Counted from the stretch's first letter, positions 48,895 through 58,794 are shown. The stretch: 64,000 nt of DNA from Anaerolineales bacterium (GCA_016932475.1 JAFGCU010000049.1:62001-126000); one strand, 5' to 3'. A program made the numbers and translations. The notes: generated from the sequence alone by a model not told the origin.

Positions 48895-50387
48895 CCCGTA
48901 CTCTCCGTGTTCGAGGGGGTGTCTTCTGCAATGCCAAACCAGGAATGCCGCTCCGAGAAATCGACACGGTCCAGCACGAGGTGCAGCAGATTGCGGGTTA
49001 CAAGAATGGCGGTGAACATGCTGACCAGCACGCCCACGGCCAGGGTGATGGCAAAACCCTTAACGATGCTGGCGCCGAACGTGCCGCCGAACCAGATCAG
49101 GATGCCGCAGGTGATCAGGGTGGAGATGTTGGAATCCCGGATCGACAGCCAGGCCCGGGCGAATCCCGTATCCACCGCATCGCGCAGCACCTTGCCCCCC
49201 CGCAGTTCCTCCTTCATCCGTTCGAAGATCAGGACGTTGGCATCGACGGCCATGCCCACCGAAAGGATGAATCCGGCGATGCCCGGCAGGGTGAAGGTGA
49301 CCGGGATCAGCCGGTATATCGTAAGGCTGGTCAGGGCGTACAGGATCAGCGCCACATCGGCCAGCGCGCCCGGCAGCCGGTAATACAGCAGCATGAAGAG
49401 CGCCACCGCGATCAGCCCGATCGCACCGGCGAGCAGCGAGCGGCGGAGCGAATCCTGCCCGAGGGTCGGGCCGACCGTCTTCTCGCGGATGACCTTAAGC
49501 GGGACGGGCATCGCGCCGTAGGTTAAAAGAATGGCCAGTTGGTTGGCTTGCGCGGCGGTGAAGCTTCCGGAAATGGAGCCGTAACCGCCCAGGATGGGTT
49601 CGCTGACCGTCGGGCAGGAAATCACGACTTTATCCAATACGATGGCCAGATACCACCCGGTGTGATTGGTCGTGTAATCGGCGAAGATCTTCGCGCCGTT
49701 TTCGGTCAGGAGGAAGTCGACGCTCGGCTGGTTGGCCGCATCCCTGCCCACCTGCGCGTTCTCCAGGTCCGCCCCGGTCATGATGGTGTGATACACCATT
49801 CCGGGGACGGCGGTCGGGGCGCCGGTCGGCGTCGCTTGAAGGTCCAATCCCGCCGCGCCTGCTTCGGTTGCAATCACGACGAAGCCCTGGGTCGGCGTCA
49901 TCGTCGGCTGCGGGGTGTTGGTCAGGAACGGCGTAAAGATGCCGGAGGGAGTTCCGGAGAGCGAAGGTCCCGAGGCTGTGAGGTGATCGGTCTCGATGGT
50001 CGTGTTTTCTTCGATCCGGTACTGGGTTTCGACGAACTCGAGCAAACCCGTGTTTTGGATGAGCTTGCGGGCCTCTTCCGGATTGTCGTATCCCGGCAGC
50101 TCGACGACGATCCGGCGCGGCAGGGAGACCTGGACCACGGCTTCGCTGACGCCCAGCGCGTTGACTCGGTTCTCGATCACGCCGGCCGCGACTTCCAGGG
50201 ATTCGGCGGGGATGTCCTGATCCGCCGGAAGGTCGGCTTCCAGCAGAATCTGCTGCCCGCCCTGAAGGTCCAAGCCCTGGCGAATGCGTGTTTCCTGGCC
50301 GAACACCAGGATGTTCTTTGGTATGTTGACAACCATGATCGCAATCACCATGAGGATGACCGTAACCCATGTAATGGCCCGACTCAT
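48891..50387 (-). CDS. secD: protein translocase subunit SecD
   Basis: 498 residues from ATG 50387, set by GGAGG upstream. GLDLQGGQQILLE, the P1 periplasmic domain and GIAGFILSVGMAVDANVLIFERMKEELR are SecD signatures. The periplasmic region contains a Thr/Pro-rich insert (about residues 140-200, for example FLTNTPQPTMTPTQG). Coupled to secF. Confidence 0.95.
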   Translation of the reverse strand: MSRAITWVTVILMVIAIMVVNIPKNILVFGQETRIRQGLDLQGGQQILLEADLPADQDIPAESLEVAAGVIENRVNALGVSEAVVQVSLPRRIVVELPGYDNPEEARKLIQNTGLLEFVETQYRIEENTTIETDHLTASGPSLSGTPSGIFTPFLTNTPQPTMTPTQGFVVIATEAGAAGLDLQATPTGAPTAVPGMVYHTIMTGADLENAQVGRDAANQPSVDFLLTENGAKIFADYTTNHTGWYLAIVLDKVVISCPTVSEPILGGYGSISGSFTAAQANQLAILLTYGAMPVPLKVIREKTVGPTLGQDSLRRSLLAGAIGLIAVALFMLLYYRLPGALADVALILYALTSLTIYRLIPVTFTLPGIAGFILSVGMAVDANVLIFERMKEELRGGKVLRDAVDTGFARAWLSIRDSNISTLITCGILIWFGGTFGASIVKGFAITLAVGVLVSMFTAILVTRNLLHLVLDRVDFSERHSWFGIAEDTPSNTESTG

Positions 50388-50459
50388 TCCATCTTCCTCC
50401 AAACAGCAAAATATCTGCCGCGGCAAAAACGCCCATCGCCGGTTCAGGCAGACGCCGAC

Positions 50460-50465
50460 ATTATA
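50460..50465 (-). promoter_or_regulatory. extended -10 of secDF
   Basis: TGT-TATAAT on the minus strand, between the HAD gene and secD, 73 bases before the secD start; the -35 is poor. Confidence 0.5.
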
Positions 50466-50478
50466 ACATCCGTCTTCT

Positions 50479-51300
50479 TTACTTCCCGGTCCCCGTCCAG
50501 ACGGCCTGAATCGCCGGCAAATCGTCGGTCACCCAGGTCGGGCGGATTCCGCTTTTTCGAAGCGTTTTTCGGCTGGTGATGCCGGTCAGGACCAGAATAC
50601 TCTTCAATCCGGCATTCTTCGCCCCCAGAATGTCCGTCTCGAGCCGGTCTCCCACGGCCGCGATGCGCGCTTTCGGAAGCCCCAGGCGGGCCACGGCCAT
50701 CTGCATGATCGCCGGGTAGGGTTTCCCGATGATTTTCGGCCGGATGCCGCTGGCCGCGGTCAGGGCGGCCAGAATCGCCCCGTTTCCGTGTGCGATGCCG
50801 CGTTCGGTGGGGAAGGTGACATCCCCGTTGGTGCCGATGAACCGCGCGCCCCGGTTCAGGTTGATGGTGGCGCAGGCGAGTTTGTTCCAGTTCAGGTCGC
50901 GATCCATCCCGCAGATCACATAGTCCGCGTCCAGGGCGTCCGGACCCGCCACCCGGAGCCCGGCTGATTCCACCGCCCGGATCAGGCCTTCCTCGCCGAT
51001 CACGTAGGCGCGCTTTCCCGGCCCGGCCGCGGCTCTGAGGTGTTCCGCCGTCGCGGTGGCGGAAGTAAGGATTTCCTCCGGCGCGGCTGTCACGCCCATC
51101 CGGGCAAGTTTTTGAATATAGCTGGCAATTGTCAGGCTGGCGTTATTGGTCGCAAGAACAAACCGGATTTTTCGTTCCCTCAGGAATCGAAAAAAATCCG
51201 GCATCCCCGGGAGGGGTGATTCTCCCTCCCAGAGGACACCGTCCATATCCATAATCAGGCCGCGCAGGGCCGAGAGGTCCGAAGTTTTTGGGGCGGGCAT
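50479..51300 (-). CDS. HAD-superfamily IIA hydrolase (NagD/p-nitrophenylphosphatase-like)
   Basis: 273 residues from ATG 51300. Motif I GLIMDMDGVLWEG, motif II VLATNNAS, motif III Lys in IIGKPYP and motif IV AVGDRLETDILGAKNAG are all intact. Phosphatases of this group act on sugar or glycolytic phosphates or nucleotides. It lies 13 bases after clpP. Confidence 0.92.
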   Translation of the reverse strand: MPAPKTSDLSALRGLIMDMDGVLWEGESPLPGMPDFFRFLRERKIRFVLATNNASLTIASYIQKLARMGVTAAPEEILTSATATAEHLRAAAGPGKRAYVIGEEGLIRAVESAGLRVAGPDALDADYVICGMDRDLNWNKLACATINLNRGARFIGTNGDVTFPTERGIAHGNGAILAALTAASGIRPKIIGKPYPAIMQMAVARLGLPKARIAAVGDRLETDILGAKNAGLKSILVLTGITSRKTLRKSGIRPTWVTDDLPAIQAVWTGTGK

Positions 51301-51313
51301 GGGTAGGGCGCCG

Positions 51314-51964
51314 TTACTTGGCGCTCTTGGCCGCCTTGTCCGGCTTCTCGGTGGCGAGCACCTGGTCCACAAATCCGTACGTGATCGCGGCCTGGGCGTC
51401 CAGGTAGAAATCCCGGTCGGTGTCGCGTTCGATCGCGTCCAAAGTCTGGCCGGTATGCCGGACGAGGATCTGATTGAGCACGGTCCGCAGCCGGAGGATC
51501 TCCTTAGCCTGGATCTCCACATCGCTGGCCTGGCCCTGCGCGCCGCCCAGCGGCTGGTGCACGTGGATCGTCGCATGGGGCAGTGCGTACCGGAAGCCCT
51601 TGGTTCCCGCCGCCAGAAGGACGGTTCCGAAGGATGCCGTCACCCCGATGGCATAGGTGCAGATCCGGTTGGTCATCTGGACCTGCTGCATCGTGTCGTA
51701 GATGGCCAGACCGGAGTAGACCTGCCCTCCGGGACTGTTGATGTAAATGTGGATTGGTTGCTCGGAATCCTCGTGGTTAAGGAACAGCAGTTCCGCGACG
51801 ACGAGGTTGGCGACGACGTCGTTGATCGGCGTCCCGATAAAGATGATTCGTTCCTTCAGGAGCAGCGAGAAAATATCGTAAGCGCGCTCCCCGCGGGCGT
51901 TGGTTTCGATGATATGGGGCACGAAAATCGGCACCCCTTCGGATGACGAACTGTTTGTCGGCAT
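51314..51964 (-). CDS. clpP: ATP-dependent Clp protease proteolytic subunit
   Basis: 216 residues. Catalytic triad Ser111 (GVTASFGT), His136 (HVHQP) and Asp185 (DTDRDF). YINSPGGQVYSGLAIYDTMQ is the family signature. The serine context (VTASFG instead of QAASMG) and PHATIHVHQP (instead of PNSRIMIHQP) differ from standard ClpP, so this could be one of two ClpP paralogues. It follows tig, as in many bacteria; clpX is not next to it. Confidence 0.93.
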   Translation of the reverse strand: MPTNSSSSEGVPIFVPHIIETNARGERAYDIFSLLLKERIIFIGTPINDVVANLVVAELLFLNHEDSEQPIHIYINSPGGQVYSGLAIYDTMQQVQMTNRICTYAIGVTASFGTVLLAAGTKGFRYALPHATIHVHQPLGGAQGQASDVEIQAKEILRLRTVLNQILVRHTGQTLDAIERDTDRDFYLDAQAAITYGFVDQVLATEKPDKAAKSAK

Positions 51965-51966
51965 GA

Positions 51967-53319
51967 TTACCCTCCAGAAGGATGCGGGGACTGGGATTCC
52001 GCGAGCGCCGGGGCCGCGCCTTTTCCGATCTCGACCACCCGCCGGACGATCAGGCGCGACATCACGTCGTTGGCGGCCAGATGGCGAAGTGTTTCTTCCA
52101 TGGATTTCCGGTTCTTGTTTTTGCCGGCGCTTTCGGCGAACACCGATTGATACACATCGACCTGTTCGTTGATTTCCGCCTCGGACGGCTCGAGTTTTTC
52201 CTTTTTCACCAGTTCGGTCAGGAGCAGGCGGCGGATGAGTTTCCGGCGCGCATCCGGTTCCAGCTGCGTCCGCAGACCCTTAATCCCTTCCGGGACGGTC
52301 CGCAGATACACCTCCAATGATGTTTTCCGCTGTTCCAGCCGCCGCGCCAGGGTTTGGATCTCGTCGTCGATCTCCTCCTCGAGCATCGCCGGCGGGAAGG
52401 TGATTGCGGCTCCTTCGACCATCTTTTCAATGACGCTGTCCGCGTATTCCTCTTCCCTGGCTTCCACCGCCCGTTTTTCCAGGCTCGTCCGGACCTCCTG
52501 GCGCAGTTCCTCGACGGTGTTGAATTTGCTGACCGCCTTGACCACGTCCTCATCCCAGTCCGGGATCCGGCGGACCTTCACTCCCAGGCACTTGACGGTC
52601 AACTGGGCTTTCCGCCCTTTCAACCGGGCGATCGGAAAAGTATCCGGGAACTGAAGGTTGACCGTGCGGGTTTCGCCTTCGGTGATCCCCTCGAGTGCCG
52701 GGCCGGCCCCCGGGTAGCGGCCGCCGAGATTGTCGTCCAGATCCAGGTCCTGCGGATTGGATTCGCCCTCGAACACCAGCGGATCGAGCTTGCCGTCCGC
52801 GGACAAAATCCCGGCCTTCGCGTCGACCGAAAGCACGTCTCCTTTTTGAGCCGGGCGCGTCACCGGTTCGAGCAGGGATTGCGACTCGCGCAGCTGCTCC
52901 ATCGCCCGCTCGACGTCCGCGTCGGGAATGGCCGGAGATTCGAACGGCACGCGCGCCGCGCGGTATTCGCCGATTTCCACGACCGGCTGGGTCGGGATGA
53001 GGAACTCAAGCGTCAGCGGCTGGCGCGAGACGATCCGCTTCATGGTGCCCACGGCCGACGGCTCCAGCTTCTCCGCTTCGAGCGCCTGGCGGTACACTTC
53101 CGGGCCAAGCACATCCAGCGCTTCATCCAGAATCGCGTCCTCGCCCCAGGTTTGGAGCACGACGGAGTAGGGGGCCTTGCCCTTTCGAAACCCCGGCAGG
53201 TTCTGTTTCTCCGACATTCGCCGCGCCGCCTTCTGCATCGCGGATTCCACCGCGGCGGAATCGACCTCGATCGTGACCAGCGCCTCGCAGGTTTCCTTCC
53301 GCTCGACCTGTATTTTCAT
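51967..53319 (-). CDS. tig: trigger factor
   Basis: Ribosome-bound chaperone, 450 residues from ATG 53319. The ribosome-binding signature is NLPGFRKGKAPYSVV. The PPIase (FKBP) domain is present in the middle (KGDVLSVDAKAG...ALEGITEGETRTVNLQFPD). A long helical C-terminal domain follows. It is two bases upstream of clpP. Confidence 0.95.
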   Translation of the reverse strand: MKIQVERKETCEALVTIEVDSAAVESAMQKAARRMSEKQNLPGFRKGKAPYSVVLQTWGEDAILDEALDVLGPEVYRQALEAEKLEPSAVGTMKRIVSRQPLTLEFLIPTQPVVEIGEYRAARVPFESPAIPDADVERAMEQLRESQSLLEPVTRPAQKGDVLSVDAKAGILSADGKLDPLVFEGESNPQDLDLDDNLGGRYPGAGPALEGITEGETRTVNLQFPDTFPIARLKGRKAQLTVKCLGVKVRRIPDWDEDVVKAVSKFNTVEELRQEVRTSLEKRAVEAREEEYADSVIEKMVEGAAITFPPAMLEEEIDDEIQTLARRLEQRKTSLEVYLRTVPEGIKGLRTQLEPDARRKLIRRLLLTELVKKEKLEPSEAEINEQVDVYQSVFAESAGKNKNRKSMEETLRHLAANDVMSRLIVRRVVEIGKGAAPALAESQSPHPSGG

Positions 53320-53374
53320 GAATAGAAATTCCTTCCTTGGGAAAATGTCACGCATCCGGATTCCGGGATGAGTG

Positions 53375-53456
53375 TGGGGAAGGAGGGACTTGAACCCTCA
53401 CGCCTTGCGGCACATGATCCTAAGTCATGCCTGTCTGCCAGTTCCAGCACTTCCCC
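53375..53456 (-). tRNA. tRNA-Leu (anticodon TAG)
   Basis: Minus-strand class II tRNA: acceptor GGGGAAG with CTTCCCC, anticodon stem CATGA/TCATG with loop CTTAGGA, a variable arm (TGCCGCAAGGCG), T-loop GGTTCAAGTCC and discriminator A. CCA is not encoded (CAC follows). Confidence 0.95.
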
Positions 53457-53598
53457 GGCGGCCGGATTATAGCGCGTGGGGGATTTTCCGGAAAGATGCG
53501 TTGACACGCCTTTGCGCATCCCGTATCATTCCCCCGCCGGTTCCCCCTCTTCCGCCGGCGCTTCCCATCTCCGCCGATCCTGCCGTTGCGAGGTACAC

Positions 53599-56145
53599 GT
53601 GAAAAACATTCCAGGCACCGTACGGAAAGTGGACATCGACCGCGAGGTCCAGCAATCCTATCTGGATTACGCGATGAGCGTGATCGTGGCGCGGGCGCTG
53701 CCGGATGCGCGCGACGGGCTGAAGCCCGTCCAGCGGCGCATCCTGTATGCGATGAACGATATGAGCCTCTCGGCTTCGAATGCGTACAAGAAATCCGCCC
53801 GGATCGTGGGAGAAGTGCTGGGGAAATATCACCCGCACGGAGACATGGCGGTTTATGAAACCATGGCGCGCATGGCGCAGGATTTTTCGATGCGCTACAT
53901 GCTGGTCGACGGCCAGGGGAACTTCGGGTCGGTGGACGGCGATCCGCCCGCGGCGATGCGTTACACCGAGGCCCGCCTGGCGCCCCTCGCCACGGAGATC
54001 CTGACCGATCTGGAAAAGGACACGGTCGCCTACTCGCAGAACTTCGACGGCTCGCTCAAGGAGCCGGACGTCCTGCCGGCGGCGGTGCCGAACCTGCTGG
54101 TCAACGGCGCCACCGGCATCGCGGTCGGGATGGCGACCTCGATCCCGCCCCACAACCTGGGCGAGGTATGCGATGCCCTGGTGTTCATGCTGCGCTCGTG
54201 GGGCCGGCTGGATGAGATCTCGGTCGAGGAACTCACCCGCCACATCAGCGGTCCGGATTTCCCGACCGGCGGGCTGATCCTCGATCCGGCCGGGAGCGAG
54301 GAGGGCCTGCTGGCGGCCTACGGCTCCGGGCGCGGGAAGATCTCCGTCCGGGCGCGGACGCACATCGAGGAAACCACCCGCGGGCGGTCGCGGATCCTCG
54401 TCACCGAGCTGCCCTATCAAGTTAACAAGGCCGCGCTGCTCGAACGGATCGCCGATCTGGTGCGCGACGGCACCCTGGAGGGAATTGCCGATCTGCGCGA
54501 TGAATCCGACCGGCGGGGGATGCGGGTGGTTATCGACCTGCTGCGGACGTCGGATTCACGCCAGGTGCTGCGCGACCTCTACAAGCGCACCCCGATGGAA
54601 ACGACCTTCAGCATCAACCTGCTGGCCCTCGTGAACAACGAGCCGCGGATGCTGACGCTCAAGCAGGCGCTGCGGGTGTTCCTTGATCACCGGCTGGATA
54701 TCATCCGCAAGCGCAGCGCATACGACCTGGCGCGCGCCAGGGAACGCGCCCACATCCTCGAAGGGTTGCGGGTCGCGCTGAAGAACCTCGACGAGGTGAT
54801 CCGGCTCATCCGCGGGGCAAAGGATACCGACGAAGCCCGCGCCAAGCTGCAGAAGCGGTTCAAGCTCAGCGAGGTCCAGGCCAACGCGATCCTGGATATG
54901 CCGCTCAAACGGCTGGCGGCGCTCGAACGCGAGAAGATCGAGCTCGAATACAGGGAAAAAGTCGCGCTGATCAAACAGCTGGAAAAAATCCTCGCCTCGC
55001 CGAAGCTCCTGCGCCAGGTGCTGGTCGACGATCTTCTGCGGGTGAAAAAACTATACGCCGATCCGCGGCGCAGCATCATCGTTCACGGCTGGGCGGCCGA
55101 ACCGGAAGCGCCGGTCACGGCCGAAGACGCCGAGCCCGCAACCGAATCCTGGATTGTTTTTCTGCGCGGCGGCGAACTCGCCCGGATCGCCGAACCCAAG
55201 CCGCCGTCCGCATTCGCGAAGAACCCGCCCCGGTTTATCCTTAAAGCCACCTCGCGGGATATTCTCTACCTGTTCACCGAAAAGGGGCGCGCGGCGTCGA
55301 TCCCGGTCCATACCATCCCCGCGCGCGAGGCTCCCAAGGACGGCGTCCCGTTCCCCACCCTGTGCGCGCTGGAAGCCCGGAGCCGGGTGATCGCCGGATT
55401 GGCCGTTGCCCCCGCCGCAGGAGGCTCGGTCGAAGACACCCGCTCGATCCTGCTTTCCACCCGCAAAGGGATGATGAAAAAGACGCTGGTCCGGGATCTT
55501 CCGGGGTCCTCGTCGCAGGTGCTCCAGGCGATGAAAGTGGCGCCGGAGGATTCGGTCGGCTGGGCGATCACCCTTTCCGGGAAGGATGATATTCTGCTGG
55601 CCACCAGCGCCGGGATGAGCATCCGGTTCCGCGAGGACGAGATCCGGCCGACCGGATGGGGAACGGCCGGGGTGATGGGTATCCGGCTGACACGGCCCGA
55701 TGAGCAGGTCGTGCTGACCGCCGCACCGTCCGCCCGCGAGGAGATCCTGCTCGTATCGGACGCCGGGCAGGCCAAACGCACGCCCGCCGCGCAATACCCG
55801 GTTCAGGGCAGGTACGGGGTGGGAATCGCGACCTGGAAGACCGGCGGGAAGACGCGCTTGCTGGGCGGATTCGCCGGAACGCAGCAGGATAAAATGGCCC
55901 TGGTTTGGAAGGACGGACAATCCAGGGTGCTCTCGCTGGACGAAGCCCCGAAGCGCGGACGGCCGGGCGCCGGCAAATCCATTCTGCCAAAGAAAACCGC
56001 GGGTATTCTGGATGCGATCGTTCCGATCCGCATGAAAGGCAATCCGCTTCCAAAAAAGAGGAAGTCATCCAAACCGTCCAAACCGGTGAAACCGGCTAAG
56101 CATGCCCGCAAAACGGACCGGAAGGCGAAACGCAGAAAGAAATGA
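53599..56145 (+). CDS. DNA gyrase/topoisomerase IV subunit A
   Basis: 848 residues from GTG 53599 with GAGG upstream. The breakage-reunion domain has the catalytic Tyr122 ([10 protein letters not shown]) and the quinolone-pocket motif [12 protein letters not shown], with Met83 and Glu87 in E. coli numbering. The C-terminal beta-pinwheel is present, but no clear GyrA box (QRRGGKG) is seen; [18 protein letters not shown] sits there instead. This leaves GyrA or ParC open. A Lys-rich tail ends the chain. No gyrB is adjacent. Confidence 0.93.
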   Translation: MKNIPGTVRKVDIDREVQQSYLDYAMSVIVARALPDARDGLKPVQRRILYAMNDMSLSASNAYKKSARIVGEVLGKYHPHGDMAVYETMARMAQDFSMRYMLVDGQGNFGSVDGDPPAAMRYTEARLAPLATEILTDLEKDTVAYSQNFDGSLKEPDVLPAAVPNLLVNGATGIAVGMATSIPPHNLGEVCDALVFMLRSWGRLDEISVEELTRHISGPDFPTGGLILDPAGSEEGLLAAYGSGRGKISVRARTHIEETTRGRSRILVTELPYQVNKAALLERIADLVRDGTLEGIADLRDESDRRGMRVVIDLLRTSDSRQVLRDLYKRTPMETTFSINLLALVNNEPRMLTLKQALRVFLDHRLDIIRKRSAYDLARARERAHILEGLRVALKNLDEVIRLIRGAKDTDEARAKLQKRFKLSEVQANAILDMPLKRLAALEREKIELEYREKVALIKQLEKILASPKLLRQVLVDDLLRVKKLYADPRRSIIVHGWAAEPEAPVTAEDAEPATESWIVFLRGGELARIAEPKPPSAFAKNPPRFILKATSRDILYLFTEKGRAASIPVHTIPAREAPKDGVPFPTLCALEARSRVIAGLAVAPAAGGSVEDTRSILLSTRKGMMKKTLVRDLPGSSSQVLQAMKVAPEDSVGWAITLSGKDDILLATSAGMSIRFREDEIRPTGWGTAGVMGIRLTRPDEQVVLTAAPSAREEILLVSDAGQAKRTPAAQYPVQGRYGVGIATWKTGGKTRLLGGFAGTQQDKMALVWKDGQSRVLSLDEAPKRGRPGAGKSILPKKTAGILDAIVPIRMKGNPLPKKRKSSKPSKPVKPAKHARKTDRKAKRRKK

Positions 56146-56188
56146 TTTTTTACCCGGGATGGAATAACATCCGTAACTCAATTCGCGC

Positions 56189-57628
56189 ATGAAAAAAAAG
56201 TCGGACGTACCGGAAATCGTTGAGCGGTTTATCCGCCGCCATGGTCTCTTCGATCCGCGGGAGAAGATCCTGGCGGCCGTCTCCGGCGGCGCCGACAGCC
56301 TGTGCCTGTTGCTGGTGCTGCATCAATTGGGATATGCGCTTCACATCGGGCATTTCGACCACGGCCTGCGGCCTGAAAGCGGCCGGGACGCGGATGCGGT
56401 CCGCCGGGCGGCGGAACGGTTGGGGCTTCCATTCAGCCTTGGGCAGGGGGATGTGCGCGAGCATGCCGGCCGTAACCGGATGACCATGGAAGAGGCGGCG
56501 AGGGACCTGCGCTATGCTTTCCTCCTCCAGACGGCGAAGCAAGCCGGCCTGACCGCGGTTGCCACCGGCCATACCATGGACGATCAGGCCGAAACCGTCC
56601 TGATGCATCTGATCCGCGGGTCCGGGCTGAAAGGGCTCGGCGGGATCCGCCCGGCCGGGAGGATCCCGGTCCGGGGTGATAAGCCCGTCGACGCCGCAAT
56701 CTGCGTTGTCCGCCCATTGTTGTGCCTGACTCACGCCCAAACCGCGGGATACTGTGCGCAGGCGGACTGGACACCGCTCGAGGATTCCACCAATCAGGAT
56801 ACCGGTTTTACACGCAATAAAATCCGGAGGGAGTTGATCCCGCGGCTGGAGGAATACAACGCATCGATCGTCGATGCGCTTTCCCGTTTTGCGGAAGTCG
56901 CCCGGGCGCAGGATGATTTTCTCGAACAGGCCGCGGCAAAGTTATGGGATCAATCCGCCGGAGAATTGGCGCCTGGATTGCTGCGCTACCCGCTGGAATC
57001 TTTCCGGAACGAACCTTTAGCCGTCCGGCAGGCGCTTCTGCGCCGGGCCGTTATGCGGCTTACCGGCACGCTGGAAGACCTGGCCTTTGACCAGGTGGAT
57101 CGTGTGCTTGATTTCGTGCAGGACGTCTCCGGCCCGTCGCGGATGGATCTGGCACTGGGCGTGGATGTGGAGGTCGAAAAAGAATGGCTGGTCTTGCGAT
57201 TCCAGGCCGATCTGCCCGCGGCGCCGGAATGGGAAGCGCTTGAGCTTCCCTGTCCGGGAAGCCTTTCCATCCATCATCCGGAATGGAAGTTTGTCCTTTC
57301 GGAGACGGATCGCTCCGAACTTTCCGATCCGGAACCGGATACGGACAGGTGGACAGTCCGGATTGACGCGGACCGAATCCGGCTCCCGCTGACAATCCGG
57401 AAACGTAAGACAGGGGATAAGTTCCATCCTTTGGGGATGGCAGCGCCCCAGTCGTTGAACGATTTTCTCTCATCACATCATCTGACCTTCAGTGAGCGGG
57501 ATCACTGGCCGCTTGTATGCGATGCAGATGGGATCATCTGGATCCCGGGCTACCGGCTGAAAAATGGGATTGCCGGTGAGAAGGGGAGCCGTCGGTGTCT
57601 GAAGGTCCATGTCGATAGAAAAGGCTGA
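56189..57628 (+). CDS. tilS: tRNA(Ile)-lysidine synthase
   Basis: Makes lysidine at C34 of the AUA-reading tRNA-Ile. 479 residues; PP-loop SGGADS at residues 32-37, HFDHGLRPES, and ATGHTMDDQAETVLMHLIRGSGLKGL are the N-terminal signatures. The C-terminal substrate-binding domain ends with RKRKTGDKFHPLGM and WIPGYRLKNGI. 43 bases after the topoisomerase gene. Confidence 0.95.
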   Translation: MKKKSDVPEIVERFIRRHGLFDPREKILAAVSGGADSLCLLLVLHQLGYALHIGHFDHGLRPESGRDADAVRRAAERLGLPFSLGQGDVREHAGRNRMTMEEAARDLRYAFLLQTAKQAGLTAVATGHTMDDQAETVLMHLIRGSGLKGLGGIRPAGRIPVRGDKPVDAAICVVRPLLCLTHAQTAGYCAQADWTPLEDSTNQDTGFTRNKIRRELIPRLEEYNASIVDALSRFAEVARAQDDFLEQAAAKLWDQSAGELAPGLLRYPLESFRNEPLAVRQALLRRAVMRLTGTLEDLAFDQVDRVLDFVQDVSGPSRMDLALGVDVEVEKEWLVLRFQADLPAAPEWEALELPCPGSLSIHHPEWKFVLSETDRSELSDPEPDTDRWTVRIDADRIRLPLTIRKRKTGDKFHPLGMAAPQSLNDFLSSHHLTFSERDHWPLVCDADGIIWIPGYRLKNGIAGEKGSRRCLKVHVDRKG

Positions 57629-58122
57629 TTTCCCCCAATGAAATTAGCGCCTACCTTTTAATATGGGTTTATCAATGCCGATAAGACGATAGTAAAAAAT
57701 CCTAATAAATCAGGTAAAAAACCGCAAAGCAGCGCTATCTATGCGAATAGATCTTCGTAAGAAGGTTTTTTGGTTTGGCATGATTTGACTATCGGGTCAT
57801 GAACACCAAAATATGGGCAGTTGCGCCAAGCAGGATGAATGACTAATCCCTAAAGTAAGAACTTGCACTATTTGAAACCGTCGCTCACGGGGTGGGCGCC
57901 GATAGGAACCGATTGAATGGAGAAAAAATTCGGTGTTATCGTTTTTTGTCTATGCTGTAAAGAAAAGAAAAACCGGCTGAACGGTTTACGAAAAAAGTTC
58001 CCATCGACTATGAACAAACTTGAGAATTGGAGCCGCCGCCCGGGACCGTGATATTGGCGTCGATATAACATCCCCATTGCGCCGCATCGCGCGATTTCTT
58101 TCCTGCGGTCCATTAAATAGAA
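57629..58122. other. AT-rich non-coding stretch
   Basis: About 490 bases visibly richer in A and T than the neighbouring genes, with A5-T6 runs and no convincing frame. It holds GTAAAAAACCGCAAAGC at about 57713, which partly recalls a c-di-GMP riboswitch but lacks the rest of the fold. No repeat family of this window is present. Confidence 0.45.
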
Positions 58123-58159
58123 ACCGGGGTGAGAACTCTGCCCAATCCTTCACCCCGGT
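58123..58159 (-). terminator. terminator of the H1-like gene
   Basis: Minus strand: ACCGGGGTGA (58159-58150), 17-base loop, TCACCCCGGT (58132-58123), then TTCTATTTAAT. A perfect 10-bp stem. Confidence 0.75.
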
Positions 58160-58187
58160 GCTATGTACCGATGGAAAGACGGCCGTC

Positions 58188-58745
58188 TTACTTTCTGCCT
58201 TTTTTCTTGGCGGTCTTCTTGACAGCTTTCTTGACGGTCTTCTTGACGGTCTTCTTGACGGCCTTCTTGACGGCCTTCTTGGACTTCTTGACCTTCTTGA
58301 CCTTCTTGGCGGCTTTCTTGACGGTTTTCTTCGCAACTTTCTTGACCGGCTTCTTGGCGACTTTCTTGGCCTTCTTGACTACCTTCTTGACGGCCGGTTT
58401 CGGTGACTCGGCCACGGGAGCCGGAAGCTCTACGGGAGTGGGAGCAGGCTCGTAAGCCGGCGGCTCGACTGGCGGAAAAGGAGCGGGAATGTCTGTCATA
58501 GGCTTCTTGTCCTCCTGATAGGATTGGATGCGAATGGGGACCGAGGATGCGGCGGGGGCACTCAAAGGTGCATGATGGCGCAATTGATCCAAGGGAATTT
58601 TCAGCGCCTTGCGGCACCGTGGGCAGTGTTCCACGTGATGCCTGGCTTGAGTGGCATCCGCGGCGGCGAGGGCAGCCGCAACCGCATCGGAACTCATTTG
58701 AAATGCCCAGCTGCAATATTGACACCTCCAAGAAAACGCGGACAT
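58188..58745 (-). CDS. zinc-finger protein with histone H1-like Lys/Ala tail
   Basis: 185 residues from ATG 58745, set by AGGAGG. Cys8/Cys11 and His37-x3-Cys41-x2-Cys44 make a zinc-finger (zf-HC2-like, as in anti-sigma factors). A Pro-rich linker (PPVEPPAYEPAPTPVELPAPV) follows, then about 75 residues made almost wholly of KKAVKK/KVAKK repeats and ending KKKGRK. The tail is like eukaryotic H1 or bacterial Hc1-type DNA-binding tails. DNA compaction or RNA binding is inferred; no membrane helix is present, which argues against a classic anti-sigma factor. Confidence 0.8.
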   Translation of the reverse strand: MSAFSWRCQYCSWAFQMSSDAVAAALAAADATQARHHVEHCPRCRKALKIPLDQLRHHAPLSAPAASSVPIRIQSYQEDKKPMTDIPAPFPPVEPPAYEPAPTPVELPAPVAESPKPAVKKVVKKAKKVAKKPVKKVAKKTVKKAAKKVKKVKKSKKAVKKAVKKTVKKTVKKAVKKTAKKKGRK

Positions 58746-58766
58746 CAACGCCTCCTGTGTCTTTCC

Positions 58767-58794
58767 AATATACACATATTTTCCAGAAATGCAA
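58767..58794 (-). promoter_or_regulatory. promoter of the H1-like gene
   Basis: Minus strand: TTGCAT (58794-58789), 16-base spacer, TATATT (58772-58767). Confidence 0.55.

Noticed and set aside
57640-57760. c-di-GMP (GEMM) riboswitch
   Set aside because: GTAAAAAACCGCAAAGC shares a short core with the aptamer, but the flanking P1 stem, the GGCAAAC element and the tetraloop receptor are not there, and no gene follows on the plus strand.
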